Positions 29,464 to 38,110 of a stretch of DNA of 41,567 nucleotides are shown here, piece by piece. Each line of letters opens with the position of its first letter. Position 1 is the first letter of the stretch. The stretch covers positions 1 through 41,567 of the forward strand of contig JAJPKK010000138.1 of the NCBI GenBank assembly GCA_021323775.1. The letters run 5' to 3'. The stretch is from Hyphomicrobiales bacterium. Lineage in GTDB: Bacteria > Pseudomonadota > Alphaproteobacteria > Rhizobiales > Xanthobacteraceae. A program made the position numbers and the translations under genes. The notes beneath the pieces were generated by a model. The model searched no databases. It was given only the letters and a program-made list of their open reading frames with translations, and was not told the origin of the DNA.

Positions 29464-31767
29464 TCACGCCATCGCCTGCCTGACGCGATCCGGCGAGAAA
29501 GGCACGCGCCGCATGCGCACGCCGGTGGCGTCGAAGATCGCGTTGGCGATTGCGGCGGCGACCGGGCGGATCGAGGGTTCGCCGGCGCCCGACGGCGCGA
29601 TTTCCGGATGGTCGATCAGCACGGTCTCGATGCTCGCGGGCGTCTCGGTGATGTCGAGGATCGGGTAGCTGATCCAGTCCACCGTGGTGACGGCCTTGTC
29701 GTTGAACTTGACCTCCTCCCACAAGGTGCGGCTGATGCCCTGCACGACGTTGCCCTCGATACACTTGGCAAGGCCGTCCGGGTTGATGATCTGGCCGCAG
29801 TCATGGGCGACCACGAAGCGCCGGGCGTAGATCTTGCCGGATGAGCGATCCACGTCGACCTCGGCGATCACGGCGACGCGGGTGCCGTTGCGCTGCGCAT
29901 AGGCGATGCCGCGGCCGCTGACCTTCACCCCCGTCTGGCGCTGCGGCGCCGGCCGCGGTTGCCAGCCGAACTTCTCGGCCGCCGCCTTGATGACGGCGAT
30001 ATCGCGCGCCTCCGTGAGGTGCCTGAGCCGGAACTCGATCGGGTCGAGCTTCAGCTCCGCCGCCACCTCATCCATGAAGGATTCGCTCGCAAAGTGGATC
30101 TGCGGACCGACCGGGTCGCGCAGATGCGACGAGCGCAGCGGCGAGGCGCGGTCGAGCAGCGGCGGAATGGTCTCCCAGGCGAGCCGCTTGTTGGCGAACT
30201 CATAAGACTCCGCCGGCACGCCAAAGCCGTCACCGGAGTGCAGCGCAACGCCACGGGTGTGGCCCGCCAGCGTGTCCTGGGGCTTGCCGCCGTTGGTGTC
30301 GACGTCGACCCGCGAGAACCCCTTGCTGGTGAACTCGTAGGCGGTGATGTTGCCGGCCGCATCGAAGGCCATGCGCGCCTTGTGGATCGACGCCGGACCC
30401 TTGGGATCCCAGCCGGTGCCCTGCTCGCGCATATATTGGAGCCGCACCGGCTTGCCGACCGCCTGGGACAGCACGGCGGCGTCCATGGCGCAGTCGTCGG
30501 CGTCGTTGCGGCCGTAGCTGCCCGGGCCCGTCACCCATTTGACATGGACCTTCTCAAGCGGCAATCCGAGCGTTGCCGCAATACCGGCCTGGACGAAGTG
30601 GGACTTCTGGCTGCCCGTGTAACAAGTCGCGAAGCCGTTCTTGACCTCGACCAGCGCACATGCCGGCCCCATGCCGGCGTGGGACTGGAAGGGCCACTCA
30701 TACTCCGCCTCGATCACCTTGGCGGCAGACTTGAAGGCCTCGTCCACATTGCCGTTTTCTTTCTCGACCACGCGCTTGCGCACGGAGGACTTGCGGATGT
30801 GGTCGTACAGCGACGCCTGGGGCGGGAATGGCGGCGTCGCCTGCGACCACTCCACCTTGAGTTTCTGCATAGCCTGGATGGCGTCCCATTCGCGGTCCGC
30901 CACCACGCCGAGGAATCCCTTTTCCCACACCACGCGTGCGCCCGGGATTTCTCTGATCGAGCTTTCGTCGACCTTCACCGGCACGCTGCCGGCAACCGGG
31001 GGACGCAGCATGCGCGCATGCACCATGCCGGGCAGCTTGACGTCGGTGCAGAAGTCCTCCTGCGCAAACACCTTCGGAGCCACGTCCTCGCGCTTGATCG
31101 GCTTGCCGACGATCTTGTACTCGCTCGGCTTCTTCGGCTGCGCCTTGCCGGGTGCGTAAAGCGTGTTGCCGTATTGCTTGTTCCACGCGAGCGGAACGTT
31201 GAAATAGCGTCCGCCGATCAGCTCTCCGTAGGTCACCTTCTTGGCGGAGTCGGCTTTTGCCTGCACGACGCCATCCACAACAGTGAGCTGGTCTGCCGGC
31301 ACGGAGAGCCTCTCGGCCGCCATCTCTACGAGCACGCGGCGCGCCTCGGCCGCCGCCATGCGCATCTGCTTGCCGCCGAGCTGGATGCCGGTCGAGCCCG
31401 ACGCGCCGCCCTGGTGTACGCTGGTGGCGGTATCGCCCATGTAGACTTTTACGGCGCTGAAGGGTACGTCGAGTTCTTCAGCGACCATCTGACCGATGGC
31501 CACATGCAGGCCATGGCCCATGTCCATTCTGCCGAAATAGGCTGCGACAGAGCCATCGGCGTTGACTGCGATGTAGGACGAAAGCTGATCCGGAGTGAGG
31601 GGCGGCTTCACTGCCGCAGCGAATTGGCTGGCGCCCTGAGCATGAGCTTCGCTCACGGCGAGCACGGCATCGAGGCTGATCGGCATGCCGATCGAGACGA
31701 CGAGCGCGCCGCCCGACTTGAGCAGGGCGCGGCGGGAGAAGGCAGCGGGTCGTTCGAATTTCGTCAT
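29464..31767 (-). CDS. Isoquinoline-1-oxidoreductase-type molybdopterin-binding large subunit
   Basis: This 767-residue protein is an intact large subunit of the IorB type, related to the interrupted gene at 14291. It has a Tat signal (FSRRALLKSGGALVVSIG), so it works in the periplasm. Recognisable parts are MDMGHGLHVAIGQMVAEELD, WVTGPGSYGRNDADD (the position of GGGFGRR in the paralogue), and SGAGEPSIRPVAAAIANAIF with catalytic Glu730. GGGAGG precedes the ATG at 31767. It follows its small-subunit gene by 11 bp and is followed by a strong terminator. Electrons probably go to a periplasmic cytochrome c; none is adjacent. Confidence 0.93.
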   Translation of the reverse strand: MTKFERPAAFSRRALLKSGGALVVSIGMPISLDAVLAVSEAHAQGASQFAAAVKPPLTPDQLSSYIAVNADGSVAAYFGRMDMGHGLHVAIGQMVAEELDVPFSAVKVYMGDTATSVHQGGASGSTGIQLGGKQMRMAAAEARRVLVEMAAERLSVPADQLTVVDGVVQAKADSAKKVTYGELIGGRYFNVPLAWNKQYGNTLYAPGKAQPKKPSEYKIVGKPIKREDVAPKVFAQEDFCTDVKLPGMVHARMLRPPVAGSVPVKVDESSIREIPGARVVWEKGFLGVVADREWDAIQAMQKLKVEWSQATPPFPPQASLYDHIRKSSVRKRVVEKENGNVDEAFKSAAKVIEAEYEWPFQSHAGMGPACALVEVKNGFATCYTGSQKSHFVQAGIAATLGLPLEKVHVKWVTGPGSYGRNDADDCAMDAAVLSQAVGKPVRLQYMREQGTGWDPKGPASIHKARMAFDAAGNITAYEFTSKGFSRVDVDTNGGKPQDTLAGHTRGVALHSGDGFGVPAESYEFANKRLAWETIPPLLDRASPLRSSHLRDPVGPQIHFASESFMDEVAAELKLDPIEFRLRHLTEARDIAVIKAAAEKFGWQPRPAPQRQTGVKVSGRGIAYAQRNGTRVAVIAEVDVDRSSGKIYARRFVVAHDCGQIINPDGLAKCIEGNVVQGISRTLWEEVKFNDKAVTTVDWISYPILDITETPASIETVLIDHPEIAPSGAGEPSIRPVAAAIANAIFDATGVRMRRVPFSPDRVRQAMA

Positions 31768-31778
31768 GGCGTCCTCCC

Positions 31779-32246
31779 TCAACCCATCATCTCGGCGGCG
31801 CGCTTGACGGCGCGCAGGATGCCCATGTGAGTTCCGCAACGGCATTTCAGCCCTTCGAGCGCGGTCTTGATCTCTGCCTCGGTCGGCTTCTTTTTTTCGT
31901 TCAGGAAGGCCGCGGCCGTCATGATCCAGCCGTTAATGCAGTAGCCGCACTGCGGGACCTGCTCCTCTACGTAGGCGGTCTGCAGCGGATGGGGCTTCTC
32001 CGGCGTGCCGAGGCTAGCGAGCGTTACTACCTTGCCGTTGCCGACCGCCGAAACCGGCGTCACACAGGAGCGAATCGCCTGGCCGTCGAGGTGAACGGTG
32101 CAGGCGCCGCATTGCGCAAGGCCGCAGCCGAAATGGGGATTGTTGAGGCCGATGTCGTTACGCAGCGCGTAAAGCAACGGCATGTCCGGGTCGGCATCGA
32201 TCGTATGATCTCTGCCATTGACGTTGAGGGTGACTTTCTGGGCCAT
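31779..32246 (-). CDS. [2Fe-2S] small subunit of the intact hydroxylase
   Basis: This 155-residue protein carries two [2Fe-2S] clusters. Ligands are C41, C46, C49 and C61 ([17 protein letters not shown]) and C100, C103, C135 and C137 (QCGYCING, KCRCGTH). It lacks a signal and would be exported with the Tat-bearing large subunit. It is the first gene of a two-gene operon, divergent from an ABC transporter that may import the same class of substrate. Confidence 0.95.
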   Translation of the reverse strand: MAQKVTLNVNGRDHTIDADPDMPLLYALRNDIGLNNPHFGCGLAQCGACTVHLDGQAIRSCVTPVSAVGNGKVVTLASLGTPEKPHPLQTAYVEEQVPQCGYCINGWIMTAAAFLNEKKKPTEAEIKTALEGLKCRCGTHMGILRAVKRAAEMMG

Positions 32247-32307
32247 GATGTTTCCTTCCCACGATGGCGCGGTACGGCAGAGTAATCCAATCGCCGCCGG
32301 ATGAAAA

Positions 32308-32388
32308 CCGGCACAGGCCGCAGCGCCGGAGACCGCGCGCGTCTCGCCCGCGATCGGGCGAGGCCCCCGGGGTCCGACCTTGTGCCGG
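32308..32388. repeat. Nested palindromes in the divergent promoter region
   Basis: CCGGCACA (32308-32315) and TGTGCCGG (32381-32388) enclose GAGAC/GTCTC (32329-32345) and CTCGCCC/GGGCGAG (32343-32362). The set can fold as a branched structure between the hydroxylase and transporter operons. No clear promoter was fixed in this 203-bp gap. Confidence 0.5.
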
Positions 32389-32449
32389 CGCGCGTGGGGC
32401 CGTTAAATGGGCTTCAGCGATAACGAAGCCAACGACCGGGGTTGCGCAA

Positions 32450-33451
32450 ATGGCACAGCACAGGCGCTCACAGGTGATGCGATTAGCCGCAACGTTGGCG
32501 GTATCGGCCGGCCTCGCCGCGGGGGCATCGGCGCAAGACCTTAAAACCTGGCGCCACGGCATCATCGAGGCCAAGAGCGACGCCGGCATTCTTTACATGG
32601 CAAGCAAACGCGACTTCGCCCAAAAGCTCGGCCTCAAGCTCGACTTCGTTCAACTCAAGAACGACGTCATCGCCCTTAAGGCGCTGCTCGCCGGCGAACT
32701 CGACAGCTACGAAGGCGGCGCCGGCGGCGCGATGGCGGCGGCGGCACGCGGCGCCGACGCGAAGATCGTCGGCTGCAACTGGCTGGCGGCGCCCCACGGT
32801 CTCTATGTGCGCCCTGGCATCTCCTCCCTGGCCGATCTCAAAGGCAGGTCGGTCGCCGTGTCGACGCCCGGCAGCTTTCCGGAAATTTTTGCCAAGGCGG
32901 CGTTCGAGAAAGCCGGCATTCCGGCCGGACAAGTCCGGTTCGCCGCCATGGGATCGGATACGGACCGCTACAAGGCGCTGATGGCCGGCGTCGTAGAAGG
33001 CGCCGTCATCTCGAACGAGTACGTTCCGATTTCCGGCAAAGACGGCATCCGCGATCTCATGCCGGCCGTCGACGTGATGCCGGATTTCATGCGCGTCTGT
33101 GTGCAGATGAGCGGCAAAACGCTTGTCGAGCGGCGCCGTGATGCGGTCGCCTTCCTGGCGGCAGAGATCGAAGCCCTTCGCTTTGCCATGAGCCACCGCG
33201 ACGATACGATACGCGTTGCCCGTGAAATTACCGGAGCGAAGCCGGACGATCCCCGCCCAGCATTTGTGTTCGACGAGGCGGCGCGCACCGGGGTCATCGG
33301 AACCGAACTTCCGCTGCCGCTCGACAAGCTCGAATTCATGCAGAAGCAGCTCGTCAGCGCTGGCGCGTTGCCGCGGCCGGCTCCTGTTGAGAAGATGATC
33401 GACAGAAGCGCTCGGGAAGAGGCGCTTGCGTTGTTGGCGAGGAGGCAGTGA
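32450..33451 (+). CDS. ABC transporter substrate-binding protein (NMT1/SsuA-like)
   Basis: This 333-residue protein has a signal peptide (RLAATLAVSAGLAAGASA, cleavage at A-x-A) and the fold of the NMT1/THI5/SsuA family of periplasmic binding proteins: LKALLAGELDSYEGGAGGAM, the ligand-loop region GLYVRPGISSLADLKGRSVA, STPGSFPEIFAKAAFEKAGI. Ligands in this family include sulfonates, taurine, nitrate, pyrimidine precursors and aromatic acids, so the substrate cannot be named. ATG 32450 is chosen; an ATG at 32477 would shorten the signal. It is the first gene of a complete three-gene importer. Confidence 0.85.
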   Translation: MAQHRRSQVMRLAATLAVSAGLAAGASAQDLKTWRHGIIEAKSDAGILYMASKRDFAQKLGLKLDFVQLKNDVIALKALLAGELDSYEGGAGGAMAAAARGADAKIVGCNWLAAPHGLYVRPGISSLADLKGRSVAVSTPGSFPEIFAKAAFEKAGIPAGQVRFAAMGSDTDRYKALMAGVVEGAVISNEYVPISGKDGIRDLMPAVDVMPDFMRVCVQMSGKTLVERRRDAVAFLAAEIEALRFAMSHRDDTIRVAREITGAKPDDPRPAFVFDEAARTGVIGTELPLPLDKLEFMQKQLVSAGALPRPAPVEKMIDRSAREEALALLARRQ

Positions 33452-33455
33452 GCTG

Positions 33456-34244
33456 ATGGGTGAGGTCAGCCTCATCGACGTTTCCAAGCGGTTCGTCTTG
33501 CAGGTGGGCAACGAAACGCAAACCGTGCAGGCGCTGTCTCGCGTCAGCTTCACGGTGCGGGATAGCGAAATCGTCTCCCTGATCGGACCGTCCGGCTGCG
33601 GCAAGACCACCGCCTTGCGCATCGCCATGGGTCTTGAACTTGCCAGTTCCGGCCGCGTGACCGTGGACGGGCGCGAGGTCAAGGGCTGCGGTCATGATCG
33701 CGGCATGGTGTTCCAACACGCGGAACTGCTGCCGTGGCTCACCGCGATTGAGAACGTGATGTTCGGGCTTGAAATGAAAGGCATGCGCGGCGCTGAGCTG
33801 CGCTCCACCGCAGAAAGATACCTCGATCTCGTCGGCCTCGGCGCGTCGAAGAATCGCCGTCCGCATCAATTATCCGGCGGCATGCAACAGCGCGTCGGCA
33901 TTGCCCGCGCGCTTGCAATCGATCCGAAAGTGCTCCTGATGGATGAGCCGTTCGGGGCGCTCGACGCCCAGACCCGCGAGACCATGCAGGAGGAGCTGCT
34001 GCAGATTCATGGACGCACGGGTAAGACCATCCTGTTCGTCACGCACGATCTCGATGAGGCCGTGCTGATCGCCGACCGCATCGTGATCATGCGCGAGGGC
34101 CGCATTCAGGAAATCCTGCATGTGCCGCTGCCGCGACCGCGCGGCGACCTTGGGGTTGCGCGCGGCACGCGCGAATTCGCCGAGACCCGATATCACGTGT
34201 GGAAAGCGCTGCATGCTGCGCCAGGCACGTCCAGCGTTCATTGA
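33456..34244 (+). CDS. ABC transporter ATP-binding protein (SsuB/TauB-like)
   Basis: This 262-residue ATPase has Walker A GPSGCGKTT (about 46-54), the signature LSGGMQQRVGIARAL, Walker B VLLMDEPFGALD and the switch histidine in FVTHDLDEAV. The layout is that of the nitrate/sulfonate/taurine importer subfamily, which powers uptake with the adjacent permease and binding protein. It starts 4 bp after the binding-protein stop; the AGGAGG that serves it lies inside that gene. Confidence 0.94.
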   Translation: MGEVSLIDVSKRFVLQVGNETQTVQALSRVSFTVRDSEIVSLIGPSGCGKTTALRIAMGLELASSGRVTVDGREVKGCGHDRGMVFQHAELLPWLTAIENVMFGLEMKGMRGAELRSTAERYLDLVGLGASKNRRPHQLSGGMQQRVGIARALAIDPKVLLMDEPFGALDAQTRETMQEELLQIHGRTGKTILFVTHDLDEAVLIADRIVIMREGRIQEILHVPLPRPRGDLGVARGTREFAETRYHVWKALHAAPGTSSVH

Positions 34245-34271
34245 TTCGAGCAGATTCGAAATCAAATCCTG

Positions 34272-35099
34272 ATGACAGAACTCGTCGATAGCAAGGCCGA
34301 GACGCAAGAGCGGGACGCCAGCGGCGTCCGCCGCGGCGTGCCGCGATGGGCCATCACGCTGGCTTCGGTTGGGGTCCTGACGCTGCTGTGGGAATGGTTC
34401 GGCCGCGACATCAATCCGGTGTTCGGCTCCTACCCGAGCGCAATCGCCGCGGCCTTCTGGGACCTCATCCAGTCCGGCAAGCTGCAGGCTGCCACGCTCG
34501 AGAGTCTGCAGCCTTTCGCGGTCGGCTACGCCCTCGCGATCCTGCTCGGCGTTCCGCTCGGCCTCGTCATCGGCCGCTACCGCGTCGTACAGGCGGCGCT
34601 CGGCATCTATGTGACCGCCGGCTACGCGATGCCGCTGGTGGCGCTGGTGCCGCTCCTGGTGCTCTGGCTCGGGCTCGGCTTCGCGGTGAAAGCCGCGGTC
34701 GTGTTCCTGATGTCGGTGTTCCCGATCTGCATCAACACGTGGCTCGGCGTCGCCGCCGTGCCGAAAAGCCTTATCGAAGTCGGCAAGTCCTTCGTCGCGC
34801 CGAACACCGTCATCCTGCGCCGGATCATCCTGCCGGCAACGTTGCCTTACATCATGGCGGGCATTCGCCTTGCGGTCGGCCGTGCGGTGGTCGCCATGGT
34901 GATCGCCGAGTTCTTCACCACCATTTCGGGCCTCGGCGCCATCATCATCAACTCGGCCAATAATTTCGACACCGCCACCATGTTCGTGCCGATCGTGGTG
35001 CTGATGATCATGGCGATCGGCCTCAACGGCCTGATCGGCGTCATCGAGCGCAAGGTCGCGCCGTGGCAGGCCGAGATCGCAGGGCGAGACCGGGAGTAG
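34272..35099 (+). CDS. ABC transporter permease (SsuC/TauC-like)
   Basis: This 275-residue inner-membrane permease has about six membrane helices and the BPD_transp_1 coupling motif (EVGKSFVAPNTVILRRIILP, equivalent to EAA-x3-G). GVPLGLVIGRYR and FFTTISGLGAIIINSANNFD are typical of SsuC/TauC-type proteins. It completes the importer and ends the operon; the gap to the convergent LVIVD gene holds several palindromes but no certain terminator. Confidence 0.93.
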   Translation: MTELVDSKAETQERDASGVRRGVPRWAITLASVGVLTLLWEWFGRDINPVFGSYPSAIAAAFWDLIQSGKLQAATLESLQPFAVGYALAILLGVPLGLVIGRYRVVQAALGIYVTAGYAMPLVALVPLLVLWLGLGFAVKAAVVFLMSVFPICINTWLGVAAVPKSLIEVGKSFVAPNTVILRRIILPATLPYIMAGIRLAVGRAVVAMVIAEFFTTISGLGAIIINSANNFDTATMFVPIVVLMIMAIGLNGLIGVIERKVAPWQAEIAGRDRE

Positions 35100-35473
35100 A
35101 GCGGCAGCGCCCGCAGATGAGCTGAGCGAAGCTAAGGAACGCGGCGACATTAACTGAATCATTTCCGGTGCCGCAAATCGTCGTTGTCGCCACGGCACGG
35201 TCATGTCTCGTGCATATGGCATCGCGGCATAACGGCACCCTGACCGCCAAGCAATTCAAAGATCGGCACTCCCTACTAAAATACCATTTTCCCTGAAAAC
35301 AGGGGAAATAACAGGGAATTGTTGCGGCTGTCCTAACCCGACCATAGGACCTTGGGTGTGGCGGCACGGGCAGGTGTCCAGTTTATCACCGCATCTTATC
35401 ATCGCGTCTTATCATCGCGCCCGTCCGGCCAGAGGCCGGACCTGGTGGCTCCGCCCAGCGACCCGTCCCTCGC
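35100..35473. other. Convergent intergenic region with palindromes and 13-bp tandem repeats
   Basis: No gene is supported in this 374-bp gap. It contains an A+T-rich hairpin (TTCCCTG-AAAA-CAGGGGAA, about 35289-35307) next to another CAGGGAA; three tandem 13-bp units at 35381-35419, of which the last two (TCTTATCATCGCG) are identical and the first is degenerate; and a perfect GTCCGGCC-AGA-GGCCGGAC hairpin at 35423-35441. The last may help end transcription from both sides, though it has no U-tract. Confidence 0.6.
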
Positions 35474-36730
35474 CTAGAAATCCATCTCCAGAATGTAGAG
35501 GCCGCCGCTGAAGCGATCGACCGTGTAGACGATCTCGCGCTCGTCCACATAGCAATCGTTGAGCTGAATTGCGCCGGCCGGTGACCGCGCGGGCGCCGGC
35601 GGCACAAAGGCTGCGACCTCCCGCGGCTGGTACGGATTGGTAATGTCGTAGGCGCGCAGGCCGCCATTGAAGAACGTGCCGATGACAACGTCCTCGGAGT
35701 GCCACGCATAGGGCGACGGCGTATTTTCGTGGATATTGTGGGCGCCGAACCGGCCGCCGCGGCTCTTGTAGGCGTCAACCGGCGGCATCGGGCAGGTCGA
35801 GATCGGCACCGGGCGCGTCTCGTCGCGGGCGTCGAGAATCCACACGAGCTTCGGCCAGTCGGAGGCGTTGTCGGCCGTCGACTCGTCCGTCACGACGAGC
35901 AGATCGCGGTTGAACATCGGCACCACCGTGTGGGTGAAGCCCGTAAAGGGAGGCGAGTTGTCCCACTGGCAGATCGGCTTCGGGTGCGCCTTGTCGGAAA
36001 TGTCCAGTATGAACATCCCGGCGTCGATATATCCGAGATAGCAGCGGTCGGGCCGCTGCGGATAAACATTGGTGTTGTGGGCGCGAAAGCCGCGGTCGAG
36101 CAGCGGCGGCTGGTGACGCGCCGGCGGCGGCGCGCCGTCGCCCTCGCGGGTGCCGGGCAGCCACCAGCGCCCGACCTCCATCGGCTTCGAAGGATTGCGC
36201 ACATCGAAGATGCGGTAGAACTGGTCGTCCTGCGGATGGGTCGGCTTGAAGTCCGGCGCGCCGGCCGCGAGATGCACATACTCGCCGTCGCAGAACCACA
36301 ACTGGTGGACGCCCCGCGATGCTGGGCCGGAGGCATCCACATAGGCGATCGACTTCGGTTTTTCCGGCGCCGAAATATCGAACAGCTCAAAGCCGGCGGG
36401 CTTCTGGCCGGCTTTCTGGGTCTGGTAGGCGACCGCCATGATGTCGTCCACGAGTTCCAGCGAGTTCGACCGCATGAAGCTTTCCGGCAAGTCCGTCTGC
36501 ACCACGAGCTTCGGATTGCGCGGATCGGAGACGTCGACGCCGGTGAAGTTCTTCGGCGCGCTTTCGTGTGCGAGCCACATGATGCGGCGGCCGTCCTGCG
36601 CAACCTGGATAGCCATGCCTTCGCCCATGCCGCCGAAGCCTCCCAGCTCATGATGGGCGAGCAGCCTGAAATTCCGGCATTCGCTTTCGGGCGCGCTTTT
36701 GTCCGGCGCATTGCTAACCAATTCGGTCAT
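35474..36730 (-). CDS. LVIVD-repeat beta-propeller-like protein
   Basis: This 418-residue protein is built of repeated units of the LVIVD type (GVDVSDPRNPKLV, LFDISAPEKPKSIA, IFDVRNPSKPMEVG, MFILDISDKAHPKPI, AYDITNPYQPREVA), which fold as a seven-bladed-propeller-like domain. No signal peptide or catalytic motif is obvious. The function is unknown; such proteins are often encoded near catabolic or surface-protein genes. The start at 36730 has GAGGGA 6 bases upstream and is where repeat homology begins. It is divergent from the dehydrogenase gene at 36967. Confidence 0.85.
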   Translation of the reverse strand: MTELVSNAPDKSAPESECRNFRLLAHHELGGFGGMGEGMAIQVAQDGRRIMWLAHESAPKNFTGVDVSDPRNPKLVVQTDLPESFMRSNSLELVDDIMAVAYQTQKAGQKPAGFELFDISAPEKPKSIAYVDASGPASRGVHQLWFCDGEYVHLAAGAPDFKPTHPQDDQFYRIFDVRNPSKPMEVGRWWLPGTREGDGAPPPARHQPPLLDRGFRAHNTNVYPQRPDRCYLGYIDAGMFILDISDKAHPKPICQWDNSPPFTGFTHTVVPMFNRDLLVVTDESTADNASDWPKLVWILDARDETRPVPISTCPMPPVDAYKSRGGRFGAHNIHENTPSPYAWHSEDVVIGTFFNGGLRAYDITNPYQPREVAAFVPPAPARSPAGAIQLNDCYVDEREIVYTVDRFSGGLYILEMDF

Positions 36731-36966
36731 CCGCGTCCCTCGCAGTCTCGGCTTTTTTTTCGAACGGGCAGGCGACCCGCCCATCGAGCGGGCGCGACTT
36801 TCGCCTAATCGACGCGGCGGAGCAAGCCGACTTGCCGTTGCCGGTCTGCCGGGGCTGTGATACCGCAACCGCAGTTGGCGCGCGTTCCGATGTGATAGAT
36901 TGGCTCGCAGCGCATAATCAAATCGCAGCGCGACACGTGAAGTGCATCCTTAAGGGGAGAACCGGC

Positions 36967-37926
36967 ATGCCGGATGAGACACAAAAAATCGGCTGGATCG
37001 GCATGGGCCGCATGGGCTTTCCGATGGCCGAGCGGCTGCTCAAGGCCGGCTACGACGTATCGATCTGGAACCGCACGCGGGCGAAGGCCGAGCCGCTGGC
37101 CAAATCCGGCGGCAGGATCGCCGACAAGCCGAGCGATCTCGCTGGCGTCGATGTGCTGTTCACGATCGTATCGACCGGCAAAGACCTGGAAGAGGTTTAT
37201 TTCGGCCCGAACGGCGTCGGCGCCGCGAACAGGCTTCCGCAGATCCTCGTCGACTGCTCGACCATCGCGGTTGCGGAGTCGGCCGCCATTCGCAAGCGGC
37301 TTGGCGAGCGCGGCGCTCAATTCATCTGCTGCCCGGTGAGCGGCAACGCCAAGGTCATCAACGCAGGCAAGCTTTCAGCCGTGGCGTCGGGTCCCGAAGC
37401 CGCGTTTCGCACAGTCGAGCCGATGGTCAAGGTGTTTGCTCCGCGCGGCGTGTCCTACGTGGGAGACGGCGAACTCGCGCGCATCTGCAAGATCGCCCAT
37501 AACGTCATGCTCGGCGTGGTGATCGAAAATCTGATCGAGATCACGCTTCTCACCAACAAGATGGGCGTGCCGCGCCATGCCTTCCTGGCGTTTCTCAACA
37601 ACAGCGTGATGGGCTCGATGTTCACCGCCTACAAGTCGCCCGCCTTGGTCAATCTCGACTGGACGACGACGTTCACGCCGGAGCTTTTACGCAAGGACCT
37701 CGACCTCGGCCTTGAGCTTGGCCGCGAGATGGACGTCCCAATGCCCGTCACGGCGGCGGCGCGGGAAATGCTTCAGGCGCATTTCGGCGCCGCCACCTTG
37801 CAGGCTGATCCCCGCGCCTATCTCGCCAAGGATTTCGCCGCCCTGATGGAGACCATGGCGCTCGCGGCCGGCATGAAGCTGACAAGCGAAGAGAAGAAAG
37901 TGCCGACGGGGTTGGAGAGTGCGTAG
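36967..37926 (+). CDS. Beta-hydroxyacid dehydrogenase-family NAD(P)-binding protein
   Basis: This 319-residue protein belongs to the 3-hydroxyisobutyrate/6-phosphogluconate dehydrogenase superfamily. IGWIGMGRMGFPMAERLL is the N-terminal Rossmann motif, FICCPVSGNAKVINAGKLSA the substrate-binding region, and GELARICKIAHNVMLG holds the catalytic Lys and nearby Asn. Likely substrates are small beta-hydroxyacids such as hydroxyisobutyrate or tartronate semialdehyde. GGGGAGA precedes the ATG. The TAG stop codon is the end of the palindromic repeat that follows. Confidence 0.9.
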   Translation: MPDETQKIGWIGMGRMGFPMAERLLKAGYDVSIWNRTRAKAEPLAKSGGRIADKPSDLAGVDVLFTIVSTGKDLEEVYFGPNGVGAANRLPQILVDCSTIAVAESAAIRKRLGERGAQFICCPVSGNAKVINAGKLSAVASGPEAAFRTVEPMVKVFAPRGVSYVGDGELARICKIAHNVMLGVVIENLIEITLLTNKMGVPRHAFLAFLNNSVMGSMFTAYKSPALVNLDWTTTFTPELLRKDLDLGLELGREMDVPMPVTAAAREMLQAHFGAATLQADPRAYLAKDFAALMETMALAAGMKLTSEEKKVPTGLESA

Positions 37927-38060
37927 GGCGCAATAGCACTCAGGGTGGGCAAAGCGCGAAGCGCCTTGCCCACCGCCCTGCGAAGGGGGCCATGGTCGGC
38001 ACGGCGCGACAAGCCGGGCGAATCAACAGCCGCCCTCGCAGGCGCCTTTGCCCGCCCTAC
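37923..38060. repeat. Two-hairpin palindromic repeat, copy C (shorter)
   Basis: The ends are GTAGGGCG (37923) and GCCTTTGCCCGCCCTAC (to 38060). Inside, GGTGGGCAA-A-GCGC and GCGC-C-TTGCCCACC (37944-37974) form a long stem with one mismatch. It shares ends and core with copies A and B but is about 45 bp shorter. Confidence 0.75.
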
Positions 38061-38110
38061 GTTAGAGACTGGCCAAAACCGAGAGACTCACAGGCACGCA
38101 GGAGACGACC

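Noticed and set aside
29959-31830. Plus-strand open frame of 623 codons antisense to the intact hydroxylase
   Set aside because: Same shadow composition; no recognisable domain.
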